The position numbers and the translations under genes are program-made. Shown one piece after another: positions 1 to 10,165 of a stretch of 64,000 bases of DNA. The number at the start of each line of letters is the position of its first letter. Position 1 is the stretch's first letter. Where the stretch lies: NCBI GenBank assembly GCA_016706365.1, contig JADJJU010000001.1:62001-126000 (forward strand). The letters are read 5' to 3'. The DNA is from Saprospiraceae bacterium (GTDB lineage Bacteria > Bacteroidota > Bacteroidia > Chitinophagales > Saprospiraceae). The notes beneath the pieces were generated by a model. The model saw nothing but the letters and a program-made list of their open reading frames with translations, was not told the DNA's origin and did no database searches.

Positions 1-471
1 CTCAACCTTCCCATCCTTACTAACCTGTTTCTTGGGCTTTTTATCTTTTCCTTTTTCATAATATGCTGATAGTATGCTTAGCTCAATTTTATCGTCTTGT
101 TCTTGTGAATTGAAACGAATTGTACACCCCATCGCTGAAGGCAGGTATTGATTGGCCATTCCGACCGGTTCTTCATCTTGACCATCACCTGAAAAATCAC
201 GTGATCTTTTCTCACCTTCGACATCTTCAGCAGTCTGGTTTTCTCCGGCATTATCATCTTCAATATTTTCATTTTGATCAGAGGTAACTTCTCCCAAATT
301 AATTTCTTGTTGTGGATACAACATACCTGCGCCATACCTAGACTTAGGAGAACCATGAACGCTAGCTAGTAAAATTTCTTCTCCAGTAGCTTCATCCAAA
401 TAATTGGAGTTGGGTGAAGGCCCAACAATTTCTTTTTTACTTCCTCGACTATTTCCATCTCTAATATTCAT
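1..471 (-). CDS. N-terminal part of a DrmA-like DISARM helicase (cut by window edge)
   Basis: The frame is open for all 157 codons from the ATG at 471 to the window edge, so only the N-terminus is seen. It carries a VGPSP motif near residue 17, SPKSRYGAGMLYPQQ at about 41-55, a very acidic linker, and a SAMGCTIRF stretch near residue 118. This pattern (VGP, then RYG-G-LYP, acidic linker, S-MG) resembles the region that precedes the helicase core in DrmA-type proteins. The helicase motifs themselves would lie outside the window. The ATG directly follows the stop of the NERD helicase gene (472-474), so the two are probably co-transcribed. The DrmA call leans on the DrmE-like and cytosine methylase genes upstream and is an inference. 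Another phage-defence helicase with the same N-terminus is possible. Confidence 0.5.
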   Translation of the reverse strand, partial: MNIRDGNSRGSKKEIVGPSPNSNYLDEATGEEILLASVHGSPKSRYGAGMLYPQQEINLGEVTSDQNENIEDDNAGENQTAEDVEGEKRSRDFSGDGQDEEPVGMANQYLPSAMGCTIRFNSQEQDDKIELSILSAYYEKGKDKKPKKQVSKDGKVE

Positions 472-2197
472 CTATTGAAGTTTAATAAAGTTTTGTTGAA
501 TAAGTTTGCTCACAGAAGCCTCTAGACTTTTATCTAAAATTAAATATAGCTCTTGCTTCGCTCTAGAAATTCCAATGTAAAGAAGCCTTTGCATTTGTTC
601 GGATGCCACGTCATCTACATCAAACAGAATAATAATCACGTTCTCCAAGCCTTTGTAAGCTTGAATAGTGCTGGTTATCAAACCTTTTGTGAAAAGGCTA
701 TTTACATAAGCATCATCGCTCGCAAATGAGTTTTCAAACCGCTTTGAAGAAAGTAATGTGACCTTATCAAGAGGGATTTCTCTTTTTTGGATATTTTGCA
801 GAATCTCATGCAGCGCTTTCAGCCGAGCTGCTTTCTGCGGATACTTGCAGACCACGTTATTGCCTGAATAGTTTTTTGATTTGAACTCGGGAATATCAAC
901 ACCAGTCAGAAGTGTATTTTGTGTCGCAATTTCTTTCGTGTTCCTGCAATTAATTTTGAGGGGTGGAAAAGAAGTATAAGTTGCACGATCAGATAACATA
1001 TCTAATGACTCTTTTTGGATTGTTTAAATAAATGGCCTGATTAGAAAAATCTCCAAACATTGCCCACCACCCATTTCTCACTCCCCCCTTAATATCAAAT
1101 CAAATACTTCGAGATAATATGGTGAAATCAAATCTTGAGCTTCATCTACTATGAGAAAATCTAGCTTTTGGTTTTCATCCAAGTTTTCGTTCGTGACAAG
1201 AAACTCGATAGGTAAATCCTCTGCATAATACTTTGCTAATTTACTGGTGATAATGGGCACTTGACAATCAGTTTTTCTAGCCATGTAACTGTGAATTGTT
1301 CCGCAATAATTAATTTTACTTTTAGAGATTTTTCTGAAACAGAAAATAGTCGATCACCAAGTTGGCTGTTAAAACAAAACAAACCCACTTGCACACTTTC
1401 ATTTACCTTGCGTCTTAGCAAATTCGATCGCCATTAGAGTCTTTCCAGTACCTGCAGATCCTGAATTAAGCAGCGACTATTATATCACAAATTCAAGTAA
1501 TGAAAACTGTTCTTTTTAGTGTACTCTGCAATCGCATCTTCATTATCATTTATTCTATTAATTTCAGAATAGTCTATTTCAAAATCTCCTCGAAGAATTT
1601 TTAATAAAAGTTCGCAATCACTTTTGGTAGGTTTTGACTTGTGCACATCATACCAAAATTTACCCTCACAATCTTTGTGGGAACCCTTGCTAAGTGAATA
1701 AATGAAAGTACCGATTGGCATATTCAATCCTTGTCTTGTCAAAACTTGCCATGAGTGTCCTTCAGGGCCAAAATCAACAAACTCAGTCATACTTGTAAAT
1801 GCCACTCCAGAACCCCAAAGAATTTTGGAAAAGCGATTATGAAGTTCTTTATTATTTTGTAATCTACTTAATACAAATAGCCTTATCGAATTGATTGTAG
1901 CATTCTGCTGAGCGAAAGGCCCAGTTTTTTTACAAATCGTTTTTCCACCATGATTGGTAAAACACCAATCTCCATCCTTCCGAGAAATTCCTCCATGTTT
2001 AACCTCAATTGAAAAAAGCCGTGGCCGGGTGCTAGAACTAGAAAATCTAGCTCTCCTGATATGTTCTTAATATGATAATTAGTGAATAAAGAGTGAAGAA
2101 TAAACATAGAATTCGTAGATCCGTCATTCTTGAACTTGAGATAGAGGATTCTTTCTCCTATGGAGTTGAATTCACTTATGTTATCTGGAATCAACAT
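472..2197 (-). pseudogene. NERD-domain superfamily 1 helicase, frameshifted
   Basis: The start MLIPDNISEFNSIGER is typical of NERD nuclease-related proteins. ISGELDFLVL and, after a one-base frame change near 2005, IEVKHGGISRKDGDW complete the NERD core (about residues 1-110). A Walker A motif GSAGTGKT is read in another frame near 1450. A Walker B LDFLIVDEAQDL lies near 1150, and TIQAYKGLE and LLYIGISRAK mark the C-terminal UvrD-like helicase domain (530-680). About six single-base shifts break the gene, around 2005, 1480, 1400, 1280, 1075 and 1010. The one at 2005 is an A run one base short. The intact product would be about 575 residues, coupling a PD-(D/E)XK-like nuclease domain to a DNA helicase. 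The ATG overlaps the stop of the DrmE-like gene upstream. Decay and sequencing error cannot be told apart here. Confidence 0.75.
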
Positions 2198-4854
2198 AGA
2201 ATTTTCCGAGTGTTATGATAATCAACGATAACTCCATTCGTATCAACAGTAGAGATAGTTCTTGTCTCAACATGGATAATCTCACAATCTAGGTTGATTT
2301 GAAATCCATCACTTAAATCATGAATTTGGCTACTATTTTTGCAATCTCATTTTTAATTCTGGGTGCTAAGACTTATTCTATGAGCTGTTGCAATTTTGTA
2401 AGCATGGTAAGTTTAGCTAGCATCTCTTCAATATTTGGGACCTCAGCAGCTATGAGTATTAACTTTAAATTATCGTAATCTGGCGAAATCAGTTCGTCAT
2501 CGAAAAGCTCATCGATTTAAATTGTAATGCGCTGGGTTACCATCTAGGTTTGAAATCTCTTTCTTTTGTCTAAGAAAATCTTCTAAGTTTTTCACATTTT
2601 TGTTATTAGCTAAAAACAACTTTTGAAGTGCTCCTCTCCAATATTCAAGTTGTTCATAACTCTGCTTTACAATGGAATCTCTCTTTGACATCTCGACCAA
2701 CGCAGCTCTGTCTTTTTATGTAGCGAAAAATGACATCACCTGTAAAAATTGATCTGAATTTTTCTTCAAAACTTTCGCACCACCTTTTATCTCTTCCGTA
2801 AGGCACAGAATATTACTCCCCTTTTTAAGAACATAAAACTATCATCATCAAAATTCAAACATCACATTTGACCTTCCAGTTGGCTGAGTTTTCAGAGCTT
2901 GATTGATATCCTTTATATTTAAACAGGTGTATGCTGTGCAAGTCTTTTTCTACCATATTATCCTCTCTTAAACTTTGATCAATTGATAAATAGGAATCGA
3001 TTTCTGTTTGTATATCAATTTCTGTCTTTAACATCAAAGCAACTTCAACATCAACATTTGAAGGGAGATTATCAAAAAAGTATCCTCCTTCTATTCTTCG
3101 CTTTAAGTAATTATATGTGAGTGATGCTTCAGTCGGCCAACATTGAATGTCTATTTTAGGAACAAAATATTACATACACTATTAATCAAATATTTACCAT
3201 TGTATTCGTTAAAAGGGTATCCTGTAAAAACGATATTCTGAGTTTGATTTGTTGGAATATTCGTAAAACCAGCATTCACAGGTATAGTGAAAGATTTATC
3301 AAAATCCAATGAGACAATAATAGAAAATGTATCCTCTGTGTATTCTATATTTTTCTCATTCCCTTCGTATGCCTCTATGATTTCTATTATTTCCAGAAAT
3401 TCCTCAGATGAAATGGCTGAAATATGATTGATTACATTAAGAAGGTCAGACTTAAATCTTGCAATCAATTCATAAACACTTGGCGAAGAGACCGCAGAGT
3501 TTTTTATTGCAAACAGCGCTGGATATAAATTTTTGGTAAAACGACTTCTGTAAAATTTCAAACTCGTCCAACAGCTTTATATGTTTTAGGAGCTTGGGTA
3601 TTAATATATCCTCTTTCCTGCAGGAGAGCAGTAAATATGAATATACTGTTGCTCATAGCGTAATGCCTGATCCCAAAGAGTTTGATCTATATATAAGTCT
3701 TCTGAGTCTGAAAGTAGAGTAGATATTTTTTTCTTATTCCAATTGAGTCGATAAGCATTTGGTCTCTGATCAAAAAGACTTTTAAATGCACCTATATCCT
3801 CAACACTAATCACTTTTCTATCAGCAAATGTAATTACTGGAATACCAGCATTTAAAAATGCCTCGATCGTCTCTGGGTACTCCGATAACTATTGGATATC
3901 ATTTATAATCACAGCTCTAAAATCATCACTTACTGATTCAGATATACCTGGATATTTTTCTTTTAAAATTTTAAGCTCAGGAATGTTTTCTATTGCCTCG
4001 TTTATCAAATCATTAAATTGATTATCAAACTCATCTGAAATTGTACCTTTGTGGTTATAAATATCTAGCAGCTCTTGAATAGAACCTGCAATTACTTCGA
4101 ATTTGGAAACATCTAATGCCTTAGAAAGAACTTGAATGAACTCTGATTCATCATTTTTAGCATTTGGATTAGCTAGTACTCTATACTTTTTAAAATCAGG
4201 GGTTATAATAAGGTTTTTTCCCTCGACAAACACTCTGCCGAGCTTCTCTCCATAAATTTCGACCGACTCTAAAAACTCATGAAATTTTTTAACTTGACCT
4301 CTTCCTGCTACCAACAAGACTTTCGAAGTCAAATTTTTCTGATTTACTAATACATCTGTTTTATATTCTAGTATTTTAGAAATGGGGTTTCGGTTTGCTC
4401 TCGCTTTCTTTCTGGCTATAATGTATTTCTTAAACAGGTTTAAGGCTCTATTTGGCAGTGCAATACTTAATTGAGGTTTGAGTTTATCGTTAAGTTTAAA
4501 GCCTTCCTGATCTTTAAAATTAATAATTACAGAGTCCATTTCGAAACGTTCAATTTGCGCAACACATCCATAAACAAATACTTTATTCCGGGCTGTAGCT
4601 TGACTCCTTCATCACCAGTATTTACATAATCGTCTAGGAAATAATTGGTCAAAATATGACACTGAAGTCCATAATGCTCCAGCTTTTTTTTCAGGAAAAC
4701 AAAAAATTAAAGGTTCTTTTAAGCCGATATTATCTTTAATTAATTCACAATACTCAAGCGAAACTCCAGCTGTTACCGTTAGTAACGGACTGAATTTATG
4801 ATCACCAAGTTGCAGGTGATACTTTGCAGAATATTTGTCTAGTAAATCATTCAT
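2191..4854 (-). pseudogene. DrmE-like DISARM protein, frameshifted
   Basis: Pieces of one long protein (about 880 codons) can be followed across several frames. They include GLKEPLIFCFPEKKAGALWTS near residue 50, KINDLLK-like LNDKLKPQLSIALPNRALNLF near 115, NRNPISKILE, VLLVAGRGQVKKFHEFLE, a Walker-B-like AVIINDIQ and PNAYRLNWNKKK. The order and size fit DrmE, the class 2 DISARM subunit of unknown biochemistry. The assignment comes from remembered family features and context, not from a search. The start ATG overlaps the methyltransferase stop (ATGA), and the stop TGA at 2193-2191 overlaps the helicase ATG, so the cistrons look translationally coupled. Frame breaks are seen near 4610, 3890, 3820, 3590, 3150, 2850, 2700 and 2510-2200. 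Confidence 0.5.
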
Positions 4855-6111
4855 TTTAATTCGAAGATTATTTTAACAACTACTGCAACCTCCTCCGCCA
4901 TCAGGGTGGCACCGCATTCCCAATCTGTTTAAATGCCGCAGTCCTGTATGCGTTCTCCTTTTCTCCTTCAAAATAATAATCATCCGGAAAGGATTGCAAT
5001 CTGGCTGCTTCTCTGACACTTATGGATCTGTTCTGATTTATATCTGGATGTATATAATAATGTCCATCCATTGCAATATGCGCTACCACAGTTTGGGAAA
5101 AGGGTAAGTCGCCTGCTACAACTTTGAATCTGTCAAAGAAAGAGTTCGATTTTCACGAGTCTTCAGGTAATCAGGTAAAATCATTATAATGCAGACGTTG
5201 ATTTAGATTTACCCATTTTTCTACTGCTATTTTATATATCTTTTTATCCAGATCTCTTTTGCGGCCGCGTAACATGTTGAGTCAAAATTTCTATGCCATT
5301 TCGAAGAGCATATTTCTTTAGATAATCTGTTGTTTCCGTTTTATATATCTGGTATTTTTCGTTCCCTCACCTGCCTGAAGTTCAGGTAAATCCTTTAAAA
5401 GTTCCTCGACTATATACTTTCCTTCCTTTCTGATTGATCCTAGGTCAGGTATTTCAAGTATTAATTCCTTTCTCCACCCCAAAATAACCACTCTTCTCCT
5501 GTTTTGTAAACTCCAAAGTTGATTGCTTCAAGTGTGAATAATCTGATCTGATACCCCTTTTGATCAAAGAGTTTTTCCATCTCAGAAAGGTAATGACCTC
5601 CCTTCGCTGATTTTAGACCAATCACGTTTTCAAACACAAACATTTTGGGTTTGTACTTTTCAAGATATTCAGCATACTGAACAAATAGATAATTCCTTGG
5701 ATCACCTTCCATTTTGGTTTTCGACCTTGATCTTCCTGCCAGGGAATATGCCTGACAAGGTGGACCACCTATAATTAAATCAATATTACGGCCATAGACA
5801 ATAAATTTTCAATCCGGGAATGTATTTCACTATTGAATTCCTCTCCTATAGGCAGGTTTATAACTGAATCTTTCAGCTTTTGCGGAACATCTTTGTATAA
5901 GGTTTCACGATTGATTTCCCCTTTTAAATACTTTTTATACAGTTCAAAATCATTATTCTTTAAATGATGATATGCTATTCTGGTTTTAAGCGTGTAACAA
6001 GCAGCTTTATCCATTTCCAACATGAGCAATAGGCTCAAATCCAGCTCTGATAAAACCCTCTGACAAGCCGCCTGCCCCTGCAAACAGATCGATATAATTC
6101 AACTTACTCAT
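4851..6111 (-). pseudogene. DNA cytosine-5 methyltransferase (DrmMII/Dcm type), frameshifted
   Basis: The ATG at 6111 opens a frame with MTase motif I, DLFAGAGGLSEGF (residues 8-20). After a frame change near 6015 comes a family-typical insert. Motif IV GGPPCQAYSLAGR with the catalytic Cys lies near 5775, and FENVIGL (motif VI) near 5635. The C-terminal REAARLQSFPDDY and GNAVPP blocks (motifs IX and X) lie near 5010-4905. After a C run apparently one base short, the tail MAEEVAVVVK runs to a TGA at 4851. Total length, about 420 codons, is normal for the family. In class 2 DISARM such an enzyme marks host DNA as self; next to vsr it also fits a restriction-linked Dcm. At least four indels break it. 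Confidence 0.8.
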
Positions 6112-6343
6112 GCTTCAGCTATTGCTTGTGAAGGAAGCGGAATAAATTGATCCATACCAGTTTCAAGCAGAGTCACTCGAGCATTATACTGTAGATATCT
6201 GTGCTTTTTTCACAAACTGTGAAGCATTCACTCATAAGTCTATTCCTTAAAGTAGCTTCCTCAACAGAATAAGTAGGTTCTTCAGTCTCCAATGTGATGT
6301 AGTTTGTGAAGTTTTCATCCGGATGAAAACTTAATCCTTCCAT
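6108..6343 (-). CDS. Small protein between vsr and the methyltransferase
   Basis: An ATG at 6343 starts MEGLSFHPDENFTNYITLE and continues for about 43 codons. With one A added to the run near 6190 the frame goes on through LLETGMDQFIPLPSQAIAEA to a TGA that overlaps the methyltransferase ATG (ATGA), giving about 79 residues. It begins four bases after the vsr stop. The tight packing with both neighbours and the shared overlap style argue that it is a real cistron. It is acidic, with no transmembrane segment and no motif I recognise. It may be an accessory part of the defence operon. Confidence 0.45.
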
Positions 6344-6346
6344 GGA

Positions 6347-6818
6347 TTAATTGCTTTGTAAATTCTGCGACATCAGCAGATGTTTTAATTTTTTTTCAAC
6401 ATGAGACATATTTTTGATGTTAAAAAAAAAATTTTGAAAGTCTGTCTCTCTCTCTTTGGGTTTCAACTCACATTCCCAAATAGTCATTACTTCCCATCCC
6501 TGATTGCTCAATTCAGTGAAGCTTTCATCGTCTTTTTTCCCTGTTACCATTTATCTTCTCCATCCACCAATCCGTTCTCGTCTTCGGAACCCAAAATACT
6601 TGCAGCCCTCATGTCCGTGCCAGAAACAACCATGAACGAAAATGGCAAGCTTATACTTTGGCAAAACGATATCCGGTTTGCGGAAGATTTTTTACGTGTA
6701 ACCTGAATCTAAACCCTTTGGAGAGGAATTTTCTGACCAGAATCTCTGACTTAGTGTTGGCTGACCTTATCCTGCTCATATTGCAGCTACGGGTCTTGGT
6801 ATCATGTACATCAGCCAT
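6347..6818 (-). pseudogene. vsr: Very short patch repair endonuclease (Vsr), frameshifted
   Basis: The ATG at 6818 starts MADVHDTKTRSCNMSRIRS, followed by NTKSEILVRKFLSKGFRFRLHV, the classical Vsr N-terminus. After a frame change near 6675 come KPDIVLPKYKLAIFVHGCFW and HGHEGCKYF, with the metal- and zinc-binding residues. After a G run one base short near 6590 come TDWWMEKI and GWEVMTIWECEL. Total length of about 157 residues equals the E. coli enzyme. Vsr nicks next to T:G mismatches that arise from deamination of 5-methylcytosine, so its place before the cytosine methylase is functionally coherent. Two or three single-base indels interrupt it. Confidence 0.8.
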
Positions 6819-6850
6819 ATTACGCGTCTCAGTTTTTCCAAAAGTACAAA
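6805..6850 (-). promoter_or_regulatory. Promoter and start region of vsr (copy 1 of a direct repeat)
   Basis: On the minus strand this reads a TACTTTTG element at 6846-6839, matching the Bacteroidota -7 consensus TAnnTTTG, then AAAAACTGAGACGCGTAAT and the vsr start codon at 6818. The whole block recurs almost unchanged at 7244-7288. Confidence 0.5.
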
Positions 6851-6852
6851 TT

Positions 6853-6930
6853 TATCCTCTCCTCCCACTCCGTCCTGAAACTACAAAATATTTGCAGCTT
6901 TCATGTCCATGCCAAAAATAGCAATTCATA
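6853..6930 (-). pseudogene. Fragment of a second vsr gene
   Basis: Read on the minus strand, this stretch gives CYFWHGHESCKYF, the Vsr zinc/active-site signature, followed by unrelated residues and a stop. The same signature occurs in the full vsr copy at about 6620 with different codons and residues (ES in place of EG). It is therefore a divergent second copy, not a repeat of the same read. It sits just upstream of the promoter of the main vsr gene. Confidence 0.55.
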
Positions 6931-6959
6931 AAAATAGATTAGCATTTGCATATACAATT

Positions 6960-7170
6960 TTAACCTTCTATAATATGTCTAACAATAATTTCCTCTCTTC
7001 TTTTGGACATTATTATTAAGTTCAGCCATGGATCCTTTATCGGTATATATACCATTTGGATCATTCCATTTTAACCAATCAATCACATCTTCTCTAGACC
7101 ATCTTTTAAGTTCCTCAAAGTTCAATCTCAGAAAGCTCCATGATTTGATAATTAAAGTCTCTTTTATCAC
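6960..7170 (-). CDS. Small protein with WLKWNDPNGIYTDKGS motif, probably frameshifted
   Basis: An ATG at 7170 opens MIKETLIIKSWSFLRLNFEE and leads to REDVIDWLKWNDPNGIYTDK, a motif I have seen in short Bacteroidota hypothetical proteins. One base change of frame near 7010 gives MSKRREEIIVRHIIEG and a TAA at 6960, making about 70 residues. It lies between two pieces of vsr. No enzymatic function can be assigned. Confidence 0.4.
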
Positions 7171-7243
7171 TTATCAATGATAATTTTTAGAATGATTTAG
7201 GTAATGACTCATCCCAGTGGCTCTAGTTCAATCCTTTTCAATT

Positions 7244-7288
7244 TGTACATCAGCCATATTACGCGTCTCAGTTTTTCAAAACATACAA
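7244..7288 (-). repeat. Second copy of the vsr promoter/start block
   Basis: This block matches 6805-6850 with few differences. It includes a TATGTTTTG promoter-like element and the start MADVQ, after which the reading frame hits a stop within ten codons (MADVQIEKD then TGA). It may be the original promoter of the defence operon, left behind when part of vsr was duplicated or lost. Confidence 0.5.
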
Positions 7289-7386
7289 AAAATAAATTAT
7301 ATACCTTGAAATATAGCATTTTTTTAAATATATATCATTACAATTCATTCCAGAATCAACCAAAACATTCCAAAACAGCCCGAAAA

Positions 7387-7790
7387 TTCTCCCCTGCACA
7401 CTCCTACCCTCGATGAACTCACCCCATCTTATGAGAATAAACAATCCACTTTCACGGCGTCAGGAGACGCCAGCTTGTAGTGAGTGTGTGTTAAGTGTAT
7501 GAGCTTTATCCGGGTCGGAGACCCGACAATCAGCGACATTATTAGAGAAATCGGAGTAAAGAGAAGCAGCTTCTCCCCGGCAGGCTCCTACACACGATGA
7601 ACTCACCCCATCTTTTGAAAATAAATCAGCTCCCTTCACGGCGTCAGGAGACGCCAGCTTGTGGTGAGTGTGTGTTAAGTGTATGAGTTCTTTATCCGGG
7701 TCGGGAGACCCGGACAATCGGCGACATTATACGAGGTTTCTGAGTTAAAACCGCAACTTCTCCCCTTGATATTTACTCTCAACTCTCTCA
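7387..7790. repeat. Tandem intergenic repeat, 184-bp unit with palindromes
   Basis: Two long copies begin at 7387 and 7571, and a third degenerate start is at about 7755. Each long copy has TTCTCCCC, then GATGAACTCACCCCATCTT, then the palindromes GGCGTCAGGAGACGCC and GGGTCGGAGACCC (GGGTCGGGAGACCC in copy 2), then CGACATTAT. The stretch 7291-7940 holds no convincing gene; the apparent frame at 7460-7717 is a by-product of the repeat. Confidence 0.8.
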
Positions 7791-7940
7791 CCCGGCTGTT
7801 TTGTCAGAAGCCAGCCGCCAGCAGCCAGAAGCGGCTGTTTAATCTTAATTCGTAACTCACTTCAAAAAAATTTCCTACCTTTCTCCCTCATTCCCCGCCA
7901 GGAGTCCCTTATCTTATTTCACCCAAAAAACTGTCCTCTC

Positions 7941-10165
7941 ATGTTCAGCAATTTGCTTTTAATATCCTGGCGCATTTTTAAGAAAGACCGCATATTTTCC
8001 CTCATCCATATCATCGGGCTCGCACTAGGTATCGTGTGTTGCCTCTTCATTTATCTCTATGTCCGGGACGAATTGCAATATGATCGCTTCAATGAAAATT
8101 ATGAACGCATAGGTTATATCGGCACTTCCATCCTCCGCGAAAATGAGGAGAATCATTACTCCCTGGAAGGGAATCCTGCTCCCACTTTCAGCGAACCCTT
8201 CCAGATCATCATCTCCCAAAAACTCCGCGAACGCTACTTCAAAAACCGCGAAGCCATTGGTCAATCACTCACCGTCAATGATACCCTGCAGCTCCAAATC
8301 GCTGGCGTCATGGAAGATCTGCCACACAATTCCGGCATTCAGACAGAAGCCATCGTGTCATATGAAACTCAACGAAAACTCAGCGAGTATTTCACTGACT
8401 GGACTTACCTCACAGGCTATCTGTATGTGCTGATGAAATCTCCGAATGACTTTGAAGCCCTCGACAAAAAACTCGCTCCACTCGCCATGGAACAATTCTC
8501 AGAAGAACTCGAGGGTTCAGGCATGACTGTATCTGTAGGTGTAGAGAGACTCAGCGAACAGCGCCTATATTCCGATCGCACACATGGATTCAGCCCTGCC
8601 GGAGATATCAAGTATATCTATATTTTTGGTACGATTGGCTTGTTTATTCTCTTACTGGGAGTAATCAATTATATCAATATCAGCACTGCAAGAGCCATTG
8701 AAAGAGCCCGCGAAGTTGGAATTCGCAAAGTAGTAGGAGCAGGTCGCGGAGGACTGGTGACGCAATTCCTTGCTGAATCAGTACTGGTTGCAGGATTTGC
8801 ATTGCTGCTCAGTCTGGGCCTCACATTTTTGCTATTGCCCGGCTTCAATAAGCTAACTTCCAAGGTGTACACATTCATGGATTTATTGAATCCCGTTTTT
8901 ATCCTGGTTGCCATCGGACTGTCTCTGGCACGGGATTGTTGGCCAGCTCCTACCCTGCCCTTGTGCTTTCAGGATTTCAGCCCATCAAAGTGCTCAAAGG
9001 CAGTTTCAAACGCACAGCTCAGGGTCAATGGCTGCGCCGGGGATTGGTAGGAACACAATTTGTCATTTCCATCGGACTCATATTCTGTGCATTGGTGGCT
9101 TACAGACAGATGCAATTCATGATCAAACGTGACCTCGGTTTCAACAAAGATCAGGTCCTTGTCCTCGACGCGAGCAGCGTTGCAAAAGAAAAACTCAACG
9201 GCAGAATCGACGCGTTCAAATCCGATGCTGCAGCACATCCCATTCTCTCCTCCCTCAGCCTGAGTTCAAGCATCCCCGGACGTGGAGCACCACATTACAA
9301 TACTTATCCCGAAGGCATCGGAGAAGGGGAAACACGAGCACTCTGGATAGTCTCCGCTGACGAAGATTTTCCCAAAACATATGGTATTCAGATGCTCGCC
9401 GGACGCGAATTGTCCACAGATTACCCGCAGGACGATACCGCTTCCTTCCTGATCAATGAGGCCGTTATCCGCGAGATCGGTTGGGACCCCGACCCGGAAA
9501 AAGCACTGGAAAAACAAATCATTTTCGGCGACCACACGGGAAGAGTCGTGGGAGTATTCAAAGATTTTCACTACTTCTCACTGAAGAACGAACTGAGTCC
9601 CCTCCTGCTTTTTCAAAACCCCAACTGGAACAATTTCATTTCCGTCCGCATCGACATGTCAGATATTTCAAGCGTCACATCCACTTTGGAAGATATCTGG
9701 AAAAAGCATTTTCCGGAATACGATTTCAGCTACTTCTTCCTTGATGACGACTTTGCAAAGCAGTATCAGGCAGACGATCAGCTACTCAGCATCCTGGGGA
9801 TATTCACCGGCATTGGGATCCTGATCGCCATTTTTGGGCTCATCGGGCTTACCACCCATTCCGCTTCCCAGCGCATGAAAGAGATCGGTGTTCGCAAGGT
9901 ACTTGGAGCCTCCGTTTTTTCCATTGTCCGCTTACTGGGCCGGGAGATGAGCATCATCGTCATCAGCTCTTTCCTCATCGGCTCCATCCTCGGATATTGG
10001 CTGATCGACCGCTGGATGCAGGATTTTCCCTACCGCATTCCAATCGGCCCGGAAGCTTTCCTGCTTACAGGCATCAGTGCCATTTCCCTGGCCTGGATCT
10101 TCACAGGGTACATCATTTTCAAAGCCACCCGTCGATCACCTGTACATGTTTTGAAATCTGAATGA
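7941..10165 (+). pseudogene. MacB/FtsX-type ABC transporter permease, frameshifted and shortened
   Basis: The N-terminus has a first transmembrane helix at about residues 19-40 (HIIGLALGIVCCLFIYLY). Then come a periplasmic MacB-like domain, three helices with ARAIERAREVGIRKVVGA, a second periplasmic domain, and a C-terminal FtsX domain with ASQRMKEIGVRKVLGAS. It is thus the duplicated eight-helix type common in Bacteroidota, usually near 790-800 residues. One frame change lies near 8915-8930, where GLS|LARD should continue as ASSYPALVLSGFQPIKVLKG. In the first periplasmic domain NPAPTF runs straight into SEPFQIIISQKL near 8188, which suggests that about 80-90 residues are missing in frame. 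Its substrate is unknown; no ATPase gene is adjacent. Confidence 0.85.

Noticed and set aside
7460..7717. Possible 85-residue gene on the minus strand
   Set aside because: It is made of the tandem palindromic repeat and repeats its own sequence.
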